DNA of 6,316 bases from Gammaproteobacteria bacterium RIFCSPLOWO2_02_FULL_56_15 (GTDB lineage: Bacteria > Pseudomonadota > Gammaproteobacteria > Eutrophobiales > Eutrophobiaceae), in contig MGYR01000019.1 of NCBI GenBank assembly GCA_001801825.1, positions 1 to 6,316 of the forward strand, read 5' to 3'. Positions 1 to 5,682 of the stretch are shown piece by piece. Each line of letters opens with the position of its first letter. Within the stretch, counting starts at the first letter, position 1. The notes under the pieces were generated by a model. It saw only the letters and a list, made by a program, of their open reading frames with translations, was not told the DNA's origin and searched no databases. The position numbers were made by a program, and so were the translations under genes.

Positions 1-132
1 ACCCATGTACGTAATCTCTATCACATATTGGGCCTGGAACCCCCACATTCCTTGTCGCAGGCGCTGTCTGAGGGTTCAGGTTTGCCGGAGATGGGTGGCG
101 TGATCCGGCCCGGTGGAAACTATAGTATCTGA
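1..132 (+). CDS. Possible 3' end of an unidentified CDS (partial)
   Basis: Reading frame 1 is open from the window edge to a TGA at 130-132, giving 43 residues that end in GGVIRPGGNYSI. The other two plus-strand frames close earlier: frame 3 near position 12 and frame 2 at 110-112. Third-position composition is similar to that of malQ, which weakly favours coding. The stop lies 108 bp before malQ on the same strand, so this could be the tail of another glycogen-metabolism gene. However, I do not recognise the peptide as the C-terminus of GlgA, GlgB, GlgC or a phosphoglucomutase. It may equally be a chance open frame. No function is assigned. Confidence 0.3.
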   Translation, partial: THVRNLYHILGLEPPHSLSQALSEGSGLPEMGGVIRPGGNYSI

Positions 133-136
133 AACA

Positions 137-145
137 TGATATAAT
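137..145 (+). promoter_or_regulatory. Candidate extended -10 promoter for malQ
   Basis: The sequence TGATATAAT is a perfect sigma-70 extended -10 element: TG, one base, then TATAAT at 140-145. It sits about 95 bp before the malQ start and just after the stop of the possible upstream ORF. No convincing TTGACA-like -35 lies 16-18 bp upstream; the nearest is a weak TGGAAA at 114-119, spaced too far. Extended -10 promoters can work without a good -35, so this is plausible, but it rests on motif matching alone. Confidence 0.4.
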
Positions 146-223
146 TCTACAGGATCACCCGCAGGCAGTACCCGGTTCGTACCCAATACTCCGCTATCCT
201 TTCCCTGCTGCCGGCTGAACATC

Positions 224-229
224 GAGGAG
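224..229 (+). promoter_or_regulatory. Ribosome binding site of malQ
   Basis: GAGGAG lies 11 bases before the ATG at 241. The gap is slightly long, but it supports this start, which also matches the expected family N-terminus. Confidence 0.55.
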
Positions 230-240
230 TCGATCGCCGT

Positions 241-1704
241 ATGCACAGGATCTTCAGTCAACGCCGGGCAGGAGTCCTCCTGCATCCCAGTTCCCTTCCC
301 GACAGGGAGCAGGAAGGCGCCCTGGGAAGCGAGGCTCTACGCTTCATCGATTTTCTTGCAGCAGCAGGGTTCAGCATATGGCAGATGCTCCCGGTCAACT
401 CCCTTGATGATTACGGTTCACCCTACCAGGCCACCTCTGTACACGCTGGGAATGGACGTTTCATCTGCCTGCATGATCTGGTCATGCGTGGTTGGCTGGA
501 TGAGAAAACACACTCCAACCGCCGGAACCTCCCGGTCATCCGCTGTATTGCCGCCGCACGGCAAGGATTCATGAGGTCTGCGACACAGGCTGAGCAACTT
601 CGTTATCAGGACTTCAAGGCGCAACAGGGCCACTGGTTGAATGATTATGCTCTTTATTCCGTGACCAAGCAGGTGCATGAAATGCGTCCCTGGTGGCTAT
701 GGCCAGCTGAACTTTCCCGGAGAGAACCGGCGGTACTGGCCGGATTCCACAGAGAGCACAGCGAAAGTCTCGAGGATTACTGCTTCGAACAGTATGTCTT
801 CTTCAGCCAGTGGGATCACCTGCATCGGAAAGCCCGAGAGAAGAACATTCTGCTTTTTGGCGACATGCCTCTCTTCGTAGCACATGATTCAGTGGATGTA
901 TGGGCGAACCAAGGTTGCTTCCTGCTCGATACCCATGGACAACCCACTGTGGTGGCCGGAGTACCTCCGGATTATTTCTCCGCAAGCGGTCAGCGCTGGG
1001 GCAATCCCCTGTATAACTGGGAATGCATGCGGGCTGATGGTTTCCGCTGGTGGCTCGAGCGACTGCGGACTCATCTGAAACTTTTCGACCTGGTCAGACT
1101 GGATCATTTCAGGGGTTTTGCCTCCTATTGGGAGATCCCATCGCATTGTGAAACGGCGGTGGGTGGTCGCTGGGTGAAGGCACCGGGCAAGGAATTACTA
1201 ACTACCTTGTTAGCGGAGTTGGGGGAACTGCCATTGATAGCGGAAGACCTCGGCACCATATCCAAGGACGTGCTGCAATTACGGGATGAATTTGAACTTC
1301 CGGGAATGAAAGTACTCCTGTTTGCCTTCGACAGTGACGCCAGGAATCCATATCTGCCGCATAATCACGAACCAAATAGTGTCGTATACACCGGCACTCA
1401 TGACAATAACACGAGTCTCGGCTGGTTTTACAACCTGGAAGATAGCTTGCAGCAACGCGTACTGGAATATTTCTCATACCCGAGGGATGCCATGCCCTGG
1501 CCGCTGATCCAGGCTGCGCTGCAATCGGTTTGTCATACCGCTATCCTGCCAATGCAGGATCTTTTAGGACTGGACGGTTCCCACCGGATGAACACTCCAG
1601 GAACAATTAGGGATAACTGGCAATGGAAATTTGATTGGGAATGGGTCTCATCCGACCTGTTGGTGCATCTCAACCATCTGAACCGCCTCTATGGCCGTAT
1701 TTGA
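241..1704 (+). CDS. malQ: 4-alpha-glucanotransferase (amylomaltase), GH77
   Basis: This 487-residue cytoplasmic enzyme transfers alpha-1,4-glucan segments between maltodextrins and can release glucose (disproportionation), working with a phosphorylase in glycogen/maltodextrin turnover. The N-terminus RRAGVLLHPSSLP is typical of GH77. Visible catalytic motifs are RLDHFRGF (286-293, nucleophile Asp288), LIAEDLG (332-338, acid/base Glu335) and YTGTHDNNT (383-391, Asp388 as the third carboxylate). GDMPLF (207-212), PPDYFSASGQ.WGNPLY (242-258) and RMNTPGT (449-455) are further family signatures. The length matches the short bacterial amylomaltases of about 500 residues, so the gene appears intact. 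The ATG at 241 is preceded by GAGGAG at 224-229 with an 11-base gap, and no other in-frame ATG exists between it and the upstream stop at 142-144. It converges with glgP downstream. Confidence 0.95.
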   Translation: MHRIFSQRRAGVLLHPSSLPDREQEGALGSEALRFIDFLAAAGFSIWQMLPVNSLDDYGSPYQATSVHAGNGRFICLHDLVMRGWLDEKTHSNRRNLPVIRCIAAARQGFMRSATQAEQLRYQDFKAQQGHWLNDYALYSVTKQVHEMRPWWLWPAELSRREPAVLAGFHREHSESLEDYCFEQYVFFSQWDHLHRKAREKNILLFGDMPLFVAHDSVDVWANQGCFLLDTHGQPTVVAGVPPDYFSASGQRWGNPLYNWECMRADGFRWWLERLRTHLKLFDLVRLDHFRGFASYWEIPSHCETAVGGRWVKAPGKELLTTLLAELGELPLIAEDLGTISKDVLQLRDEFELPGMKVLLFAFDSDARNPYLPHNHEPNSVVYTGTHDNNTSLGWFYNLEDSLQQRVLEYFSYPRDAMPWPLIQAALQSVCHTAILPMQDLLGLDGSHRMNTPGTIRDNWQWKFDWEWVSSDLLVHLNHLNRLYGRI

Positions 1705-1785
1705 ATAGCGGCCTTCAACCACTGCGAAGATTCCACTGCCGGTTCCTGGAGCAACCTCCCGGTCCTGCATGCAATCAAGCGATCG

Positions 1786-4320
1786 TCAGACCCATTTCAT
1801 GAAGCCCGTTTCGAACGGGTGGCAGAGATTAGCGTGAAAGGGAAATGCGCGCAACCGGTATGCCACAAGCCCGGACAATTGGGGAACGAAACTGGTTTCA
1901 TAGATGGTTTCGTCCTTGTCCATTCCCACTGCATGCAGTCTATGGCAGGAGTGCGGCTCAAAACCGTTCCGTTCACTTTGCCGGCCCAGCAGGCATTCGA
2001 CGTGGATATCATCGCTGTGCAATCCGTTCAACCGGAGGGCCACGCGGATGCGTAATTCGCGCCCCTGTTGGATTGCCGACTGATTGTCATCCATACGCCG
2101 CAAGCCGACACCCGGCCAATGACTGTTGATGGCCTCTTTCCAGCGGGCGAGTGCGGTAGCACGTTCGCCACTCTTCTCCGCGAGCCGTCTGGACGCCTCG
2201 ATCGCCGGAAAGTAATACCGGTTGACATAGTCCATCACCATTCGTTGCGCATTGAATTGCGGAATGGTGGTTTTCATGGAGTGCTTGGCCATCCGTATCC
2301 AGCGCTCCGAATACCCGGGTTCCCTGTCGAAGTACATTGGGATAATCGCCTGCTCCAGCACGTCCAGCAACTCCTTGTTTTCCAGCCAGCGGCGCCGGCT
2401 CTGATCCGGCTCCGATACATGGGGCTGGATCGCCCAGCCATTCTCACCGTTATAACCTTCAGCCCACCAGCCATCGAGCACACTGAGATTGATCACTCCA
2501 TTGATACCTGCCTTCATTCCGGAAGTGCCACAGGCCTCCAGCGGGTGTTGGGGCGTGTTGATCCAGAGGTCGACCCCGGTGACCAGCCGCCGCGCCAGAG
2601 CCATGTCATAACCCTCCAGGAGTATTACCTTACCGGTGAAGCGAGGCTCCATGGAAAACTGGTGGATCCGCCGGATCAATTCCTTCCCAGGCTCATCATG
2701 GGGATGCGCCTTCCCGGCAAAGATCAGGATCACCGGTCGATCCGGATTGTTCAGGATGCGTTCCAGCCGCGCGGGGTCATCAAAGAGCAAGGTTGCGCGC
2801 TTGTACGTGGCAAAGCGCCTGGCAAAACCAAGTACCAGGGCATCCCGGTTGGACAGCAAGTGCCCGGTTTCATTATTGATCTGGGCCTGGCTGTAGCCGT
2901 TACGCCGGCTGCGCTTTTCAATCAGGCTGCAACAATCCCGGCAGAGTGCATTCTTCAACGACAGATGAATGCTCCAGAAGGTGGCATCCGGGATCGAGTC
3001 GATGCGCTCCCAGTATTCCGTTCCCAGCAATTCATTGTGCCAACCGGGGTCATCCAGGGCGTTTACCCATTCCCGGGCCAGAAAGGTCTGCACATGTACA
3101 CCGTTGGTCACATGGCCCATCGGGTTATCCTCCACCGGGATCTCCTGCCAGATATTTTTTTCCATTTCCGAGGCGACCTGGCCATGAACCTGGCTGACAC
3201 CGTTCTGGAAACGTGAACAGCGGATGGAAAAGCTGGTCATATTGAAGCGATTACTGCTGTCGGCACCCAGTCTGAAAAAATCCTCATCCCGGATCACGAG
3301 TTCCTGGATCTGCCCGGCGAGGTAGTGCCGCAGCATTTCCAGTTCATAGACTTCATGACCGGCCGGGACCGGTGTATGGGTCGTAAAGACCGTAGAGGAT
3401 GCCACCTGCTGCAATGCCGACTGGAAATCCCTTCCTGTGGCGATGAGTTGCCGGCACCGCTCGATGATCTGCAGGCATGGGTGGCCTTCGTTGATGTGCC
3501 ACACCGCGGGTTTCAGACCGAGCCGGTCCAGGGCCTTGACCCCCCCGATACCCAGTACGATTTCCTGCTTGAAGCGATTGTGTATATCGGCAGGGTAAAT
3601 CTGGTAAGTAATCGCGCGATCCTGTTCACTGTTCTGTGGCACATCCGTATCCAGAAGATACATATTGGTGTGTCCAGCCTTGGCCAGCCAGACCTTGATA
3701 TGCACTTCAGAGCCGGGCAGGTTGACACTGGAATATACCTCATTGCCTTCGGCATCCCGCGCGGGCTGCACAGGCAGATCATTGAGTTCCACCGGATGAT
3801 AATGGGAGACCTGGTTACCGGCGCCATCGATCGTCTGATTTAGATTGCCCTGGCGATACAGTAGCCCCACAGCCAGGAAGGGTATACCCAGATCACTGGC
3901 TGCCTTGCAATAGTCACCGGCCAGAATCCCGAGACCTCCGGAATAGATTGGCAGGCTCTCATGTAATCCAAATTCCGCACTGAAATAGGCGATCAGGTCA
4001 CGATTGAAGTCAAGCTTGTGTACCTTTTTAAGACTCTTGAGTTCTTTGTGATAAATATCATAATTGGCCAGCGCCTGCTGGTAGACATCGAGAAATACCC
4101 GGTCTTCCGCGGCCTCCTGCAGGCGTTGCTGGGAGATGCGGCGCAGGAATACCTTGGGGTTATGGCCGCATTCATCCCATAACTCACGGTCGAGATAATA
4201 AAAGAGACCGCGGTAATGCCGGTCCCAGCTATAATAGAGGTTGCTTGCCAGCTCCTCCATCCGCGACAGGCGTGCCGGGATTTCAGGTTGGATCTCAATC
4301 GTGAAGTAATTACCGCTCAT
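1786..4320 (-). CDS. glgP: Alpha-glucan (glycogen/maltodextrin) phosphorylase, GT35, DUF3417 type
   Basis: This 844-residue cytoplasmic enzyme releases glucose-1-phosphate from the non-reducing ends of alpha-1,4-glucans, using phosphate and pyridoxal phosphate. Residues about 14-90 (MEELASNLYYSWDRHYRGLF and following) form the DUF3417 N-terminal domain that defines this subfamily, which lacks the regulatory N-terminus of animal phosphorylases. Next come the glucan/phosphate-site motifs YSGGLGILAGDYCKAASDLG (126-145), HINEGHP (275-281) and FTTHTPVPAGHE (312-323), then GFARRFATYKRATLL (498-512), which matches the phosphate-contacting KR motif. EACGTSGMKAG (595-605) carries the PLP Schiff-base lysine, Lys603. 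The C-terminus HPFETGF.KW is also typical. The length fits the family and no frameshift is seen. The ATG has only a weak, distant Shine-Dalgarno (GAGGA at 4333-4337, 12-base gap). It converges on malQ. SAP and toxin-antitoxin genes lie upstream on the same strand, but a 158-bp spacer makes co-transcription uncertain. Confidence 0.95.
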   Translation of the reverse strand: MSGNYFTIEIQPEIPARLSRMEELASNLYYSWDRHYRGLFYYLDRELWDECGHNPKVFLRRISQQRLQEAAEDRVFLDVYQQALANYDIYHKELKSLKKVHKLDFNRDLIAYFSAEFGLHESLPIYSGGLGILAGDYCKAASDLGIPFLAVGLLYRQGNLNQTIDGAGNQVSHYHPVELNDLPVQPARDAEGNEVYSSVNLPGSEVHIKVWLAKAGHTNMYLLDTDVPQNSEQDRAITYQIYPADIHNRFKQEIVLGIGGVKALDRLGLKPAVWHINEGHPCLQIIERCRQLIATGRDFQSALQQVASSTVFTTHTPVPAGHEVYELEMLRHYLAGQIQELVIRDEDFFRLGADSSNRFNMTSFSIRCSRFQNGVSQVHGQVASEMEKNIWQEIPVEDNPMGHVTNGVHVQTFLAREWVNALDDPGWHNELLGTEYWERIDSIPDATFWSIHLSLKNALCRDCCSLIEKRSRRNGYSQAQINNETGHLLSNRDALVLGFARRFATYKRATLLFDDPARLERILNNPDRPVILIFAGKAHPHDEPGKELIRRIHQFSMEPRFTGKVILLEGYDMALARRLVTGVDLWINTPQHPLEACGTSGMKAGINGVINLSVLDGWWAEGYNGENGWAIQPHVSEPDQSRRRWLENKELLDVLEQAIIPMYFDREPGYSERWIRMAKHSMKTTIPQFNAQRMVMDYVNRYYFPAIEASRRLAEKSGERATALARWKEAINSHWPGVGLRRMDDNQSAIQQGRELRIRVALRLNGLHSDDIHVECLLGRQSERNGFEPHSCHRLHAVGMDKDETIYETSFVPQLSGLVAYRLRAFPFHANLCHPFETGFMKWV

Positions 4321-4401
4321 CGTCTCGTCCCATCCTCAGCGATCGTTGTCGGATAGTTGCCTGGTCCAAAACCAAAATCATGCCCGTCCGGGGCAAAGCT
4401 C

Positions 4402-4462
4402 CGGTATTGTCATACCCGCGGACCGGCGCTGGGCCGGTATTCTTGCACGTCCGGCGCTGGGC
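4402..4462 (-). repeat. Two imperfect tandem repeat units in the glgP upstream spacer
   Basis: Read on the minus strand, two adjacent units (4462-4435, 28 bp; 4434-4402, 33 bp) both begin with GCCCAGCGCCGG and both end with AATACCG, while their middles differ in length and sequence. Hairpin-forming segments overlap them: GCGCTGG/CCAGCGC (4454-4460 with 4469-4475), ACCGG/CCGGT (4422-4426 with 4434-4438) and GGTAT/ATACC (4403-4407 with 4412-4416). The array starts 16 bases after the SAP gene stop and ends about 80 bases before glgP. No run of T follows the hairpins on the minus strand, so a classical Rho-independent terminator is not supported. It could be a degraded REP-type element, an mRNA-stabilising structure or a 5' leader structure. 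Confidence 0.6.
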
Positions 4463-4475
4463 AAGGGGCCAGCGC
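4454..4475 (-). other. Hairpin just downstream of the SAP gene
   Basis: A perfect 7-bp stem, GCGCTGG (4454-4460) paired with CCAGCGC (4469-4475), with an 8-base loop, begins three bases beyond the SAP gene stop codon at 4479-4481. It is GC-rich but lacks a U-tract in the minus-strand reading. It may therefore protect the 3' end of the transcript or act as a weak terminator, rather than as a canonical intrinsic terminator. Confidence 0.4.
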
Positions 4476-4478
4476 AGG

Positions 4479-4691
4479 TTATGCTTCGCAGTTATTCTTT
4501 TTGTGGGAGAGGCTAAGACAATCCCCGCGCCACAGACACAGAATCTGATCACATTCTCCGGCGAAGGCCGTGCCGAAACAGTTGAAATTCCCTTCATCCA
4601 GCTGGATCCTGCGTACAAGTTCCTCTTTACCGACGCGACCGGGTTTCAAGCCCCGGCCTTGGGCGATTTGCCTGATTTCCTGCATGTTCAT
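4479..4691 (-). CDS. Small SAP-domain protein with a cysteine-rich C-terminal half
   Basis: This 70-residue protein begins with a SAP/Rho-N-like helix-extension-helix (residues about 1-31, MNMQEIRQIAQGRGLKPGRV followed by GKEELVRRIQ), a fold that usually binds nucleic acid. A short cysteine-rich tail follows: GNFNCFG, then AGECDQ, then CLWRGDC, placing Cys at 38, 47, 52 and 58, with a fifth at 68. The four spaced cysteines suggest a metal site, which is inference. I recognise the overall pattern (SAP start, then E-G-N-F-x-C-F and C-x-W-R-x-D-C) as a recurring small protein in proteobacteria without an established function. The start is well supported: GGGAGGA at 4699-4705 lies 7 bases before the first ATG, although a second ATG is residue 3. 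It lies between the toxin gene and glgP, with its own spacers on both sides. Confidence 0.82.
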   Translation of the reverse strand: MNMQEIRQIAQGRGLKPGRVGKEELVRRIQLDEGNFNCFGTAFAGECDQILCLWRGDCLSLSHKKNNCEA

Positions 4692-4698
4692 CCGTATA

Positions 4699-4705
4699 TC
4701 CTCCC
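4699..4705 (-). promoter_or_regulatory. Strong Shine-Dalgarno of the SAP gene
   Basis: Minus-strand GGGAGGA, with a 7-base gap to the ATG at 4691-4689, is the best ribosome binding site in the window. It confirms that this short ORF is a real gene rather than a chance frame. Confidence 0.7.
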
Positions 4706-4735
4706 ATGCATAAACATGTTACTACTCCTGAGGTG

Positions 4736-4775
4736 ATTGTACGTATTGTATTGGGGCGATACCAGACGGTTTCAA
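4736..4775 (-). promoter_or_regulatory. Candidate promoter for the SAP gene
   Basis: On the minus strand, TTGAAA (4775-4770) precedes TACAAT (4750-4745) with a 19-base gap, and a second TACAAT follows at 4741-4736. The implied start of transcription would give a leader of roughly 45 bases before the SAP ATG. The spacing is longer than the ideal 17, so this is only a moderate match. It would allow the SAP gene to be transcribed independently of the toxin-antitoxin genes 180 bp upstream. Confidence 0.3.
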
Positions 4776-4871
4776 GCACGCAACCATTCCCGTAGAATCA
4801 GGGACGCCTCTGCAAGTGGGGGCAAACCCTTGGATCAACTATTCCGCCTCGAACCGGTTGGCAGCGGGCTT

Positions 4872-5177
4872 TCACTGCCGACTCAGCCAATAGTACGGCT
4901 GCTGTTTTTGATGCGCGAAAGCCAAGATAAGAATCATCTCGCCTTTTATTCTGTAATGAATGGTGTAATGCCAACGATGAGCAGGCAGAAGGACTTTTGA
5001 ACGGATATTACCCCGGCGACACTCGGAAGCCTCAGGATGAGTACAGATAAAATCAATCGCCTCCTCCGCAACGTCCAACAACTCCTGGCCTTTGCCCGGA
5101 AGCAGTGATTCGTAGTATTCAACCGCCTGTTCTAACTCAATCTCCGCAATCGGATTGAATTCGTATGACAGCTTCAC
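4872..5177 (-). CDS. RelE/ParE-family toxin of a type II toxin-antitoxin module
   Basis: This 101-residue protein has the usual RelE/ParE layout: an N-terminal strand plus a helical hairpin, NPIAEIELEQAVEYYESLLP (residues 8-27) with GKGQELLDVAEEAIDFI after it, then HPEA (47-50). The C-terminal beta part follows as YTIHYRIKGEMILILAFAHQ (71-90), ending near PYYW (94-97). ParE members poison DNA gyrase and RelE members cut mRNA on the ribosome. The sequence resembles the ParE-like branch more, but the target cannot be settled here. The start is a GTG that overlaps the antitoxin stop as GTGA (5177-5174). No Shine-Dalgarno precedes it, so translation is probably coupled to the antitoxin. The length is normal and no lesion is seen. 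Confidence 0.87.
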   Translation of the reverse strand: MKLSYEFNPIAEIELEQAVEYYESLLPGKGQELLDVAEEAIDFICTHPEASECRRGNIRSKVLLPAHRWHYTIHYRIKGEMILILAFAHQKQQPYYWLSRQ

Positions 5178-5410
5178 TTGAAGCGGGCGCGGATCCGACG
5201 AAATACTTCTTTTCCTGGGATGCCTGCCACCTGACCAGATTCCATCTCCGAATCTCGCTGCTCAGCTTCGTCCAACCATAGGCTGTCTATTTCTTCTTCC
5301 GATAAACTGGATAAGCTGCTGAGTAATCTGCGCGTCAGCTTCAACCGCGCATCCGGCTTTAGTTGAAGCGCCGCTTGTTCTACGGATTCGATGGTATGGT
5401 TCTCTGCCAT
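5174..5410 (-). CDS. Antitoxin (addiction module protein, PF09720/TIGR02574 family)
   Basis: This 78-residue protein matches the small addiction-module component family found directly upstream of RelE/ParE toxins. After an N-terminal helical part (SVEQAALQLKPDARLKLTRR, 9-28) comes the diagnostic stretch LSEEEIDSLWLDEAEQRDSE (36-55), then ESGQVAGIPGKEVFRRIRAR (57-76). The acidic/aromatic middle and the IPGKEVF C-terminal segment presumably wrap the toxin. It should neutralise the toxin encoded by the overlapping downstream gene, and such complexes commonly repress their own promoter. The ATG at 5410-5408 has GAGG at 5427-5424, a long 13-base gap. The whole initiation region, including a TAGCAGCTA palindrome touching the ATG, is duplicated 103 bp upstream. 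Confidence 0.9.
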   Translation of the reverse strand: MAENHTIESVEQAALQLKPDARLKLTRRLLSSLSSLSEEEIDSLWLDEAEQRDSEMESGQVAGIPGKEVFRRIRARFK

Positions 5411-5437
5411 AGCAGCTAAGTTACCTCAACAGCAACT
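5405..5437 (-). repeat. 33-bp direct repeat, copy 1 (antitoxin initiation region)
   Basis: This segment spans the first two codons of the antitoxin gene (ATGGCA), the palindrome TAGCAGCTA (5410-5418) and the GAGG ribosome-binding region. It matches 5508-5540 at 32 of 33 positions, the one difference being G5420 versus C5523. The palindrome overlapping the start codon could be an operator for the antitoxin-toxin complex; that role is inference. Confidence 0.8.
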
Positions 5438-5459
5438 TTTCTGCCAGCCCATCTAAGTG

Positions 5460-5513
5460 TTAAGAGTCCATTTCTCGGATACAATTTTTATTATACTTTG
5501 CTATTTTTGCCAT
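5460..5513 (-). CDS. Possible 17-codon leader ORF using the duplicated start
   Basis: The upstream copy of the 33-bp repeat carries the same GAGG and ATGGCA as the antitoxin gene. From this second ATG (5513-5511) a short frame encodes MAKIAKYNKNCIREMDS and stops with TAA at 5462-5460, 50 bp before the antitoxin start. It may be a leader peptide, or simply a remnant of a duplicated or rearranged antitoxin 5' end, because it shares only Met-Ala with the antitoxin. There is no family match, and it would be transcribed only if a promoter lies above 5513. Confidence 0.2.
   Translation of the reverse strand: MAKIAKYNKNCIREMDS
5490..5495 (-). promoter_or_regulatory. Candidate -10 element of the toxin-antitoxin promoter
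   Basis: A perfect TATAAT on the minus strand sits in the AT-rich patch between the two 33-bp repeats, about 80 bp before the antitoxin ATG. Seventeen bases upstream is CTGCTA (5518-5513), a weak -35 that lies within the TAGCAGCTA palindrome of repeat copy 2. If this promoter is used, the palindrome would overlap its -35 region, which would suit autorepression by the antitoxin complex. The same patch offers TATACT (5492-5497) in the plus direction, so orientation is not certain. Confidence 0.4.
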
Positions 5514-5540
5514 AGCAGCTAACTTACCTCAACAGCAACT
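5508..5540 (-). repeat. 33-bp direct repeat, copy 2
   Basis: This is the second copy of the antitoxin initiation segment, offset by 103 bp, in the same orientation and with one mismatch. It contains the same palindrome (TAGCAGCTA, 5513-5521), GAGG and ATGGCA, but the downstream sequence does not continue as an antitoxin. It ends three bases before the first REP-like hairpin at 5544. Confidence 0.8.
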
Positions 5541-5543
5541 ATA

Positions 5544-5570
5544 CTCGCTCCCATGCTCCGCGTGGGAGCG
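5544..5570 (+). repeat. REP-like palindrome A
   Basis: CGCTCCCA (5546-5553) pairs perfectly with TGGGAGCG (5563-5570), and the inner bases extend the stem through one T-G wobble and GC/GC to a 3-base loop. The outer CTCG start plus a CCCA.GC core resembles the CGTTCCCACGC-type repeats scattered in many proteobacterial genomes. It forms an inverted pair with palindrome B, 36 bp away. Confidence 0.7.
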
Positions 5571-5606
5571 GCAATTCAGGGGTAACTGCTCAATGGACAG
5601 GCTATA

Positions 5607-5634
5607 CGTACCCACGCCGGAGCGTGGGTACGAG
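5607..5634 (-). repeat. REP-like palindrome B (inverted relative to A)
   Basis: CGTACCCACGC (5607-5617) and GCGTGGGTACG (5622-5632) form a perfect 11-bp stem with a CGGA loop. Read on the minus strand it starts CTCGTACCCACGCTCC, aligning with palindrome A read on the plus strand (CTCGCTCCCATGCTCC). The two are thus inverted copies of one family, arranged like a REPIN/BIME doublet. Such elements are mobilised in trans by RAYT (TnpA-REP) transposases; none is encoded in this window. Confidence 0.75.
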
Positions 5635-5682
5635 GAAAAAGGGCAATATCACAGGCTTTTTCTGATCGAAGCGGCGCAGGCC

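Noticed and set aside
1738..1763. CCGG...CCGG and GGTT/AACC pairings as a terminator between malQ and glgP
   Set aside because: The stems are only 4 bp, the loops are long and no T-run follows on either strand.
2068..3216. Long plus-strand open frame (382 codons) opposite glgP
   Set aside because: It lies wholly antisense to the well-supported phosphorylase gene. Its translation has no recognisable domain, and it arises from the GC-biased codon use of the opposite strand.
3325..3843. 172-codon plus-strand open frame opposite glgP
   Set aside because: It is also antisense to conserved phosphorylase motifs, with no ribosome site or family resemblance.
4310..4618. 102-codon minus-strand frame overlapping the SAP gene and the glgP start
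   Set aside because: It overlaps the SAP gene in another frame, runs through the hairpin repeats and shows no domain. The SAP frame has the strong Shine-Dalgarno and a recognisable fold.
4380..4736. 118-codon plus-strand frame opposite the SAP gene
   Set aside because: It reads through the structured repeats and the antisense of the SAP gene, with no recognisable product.
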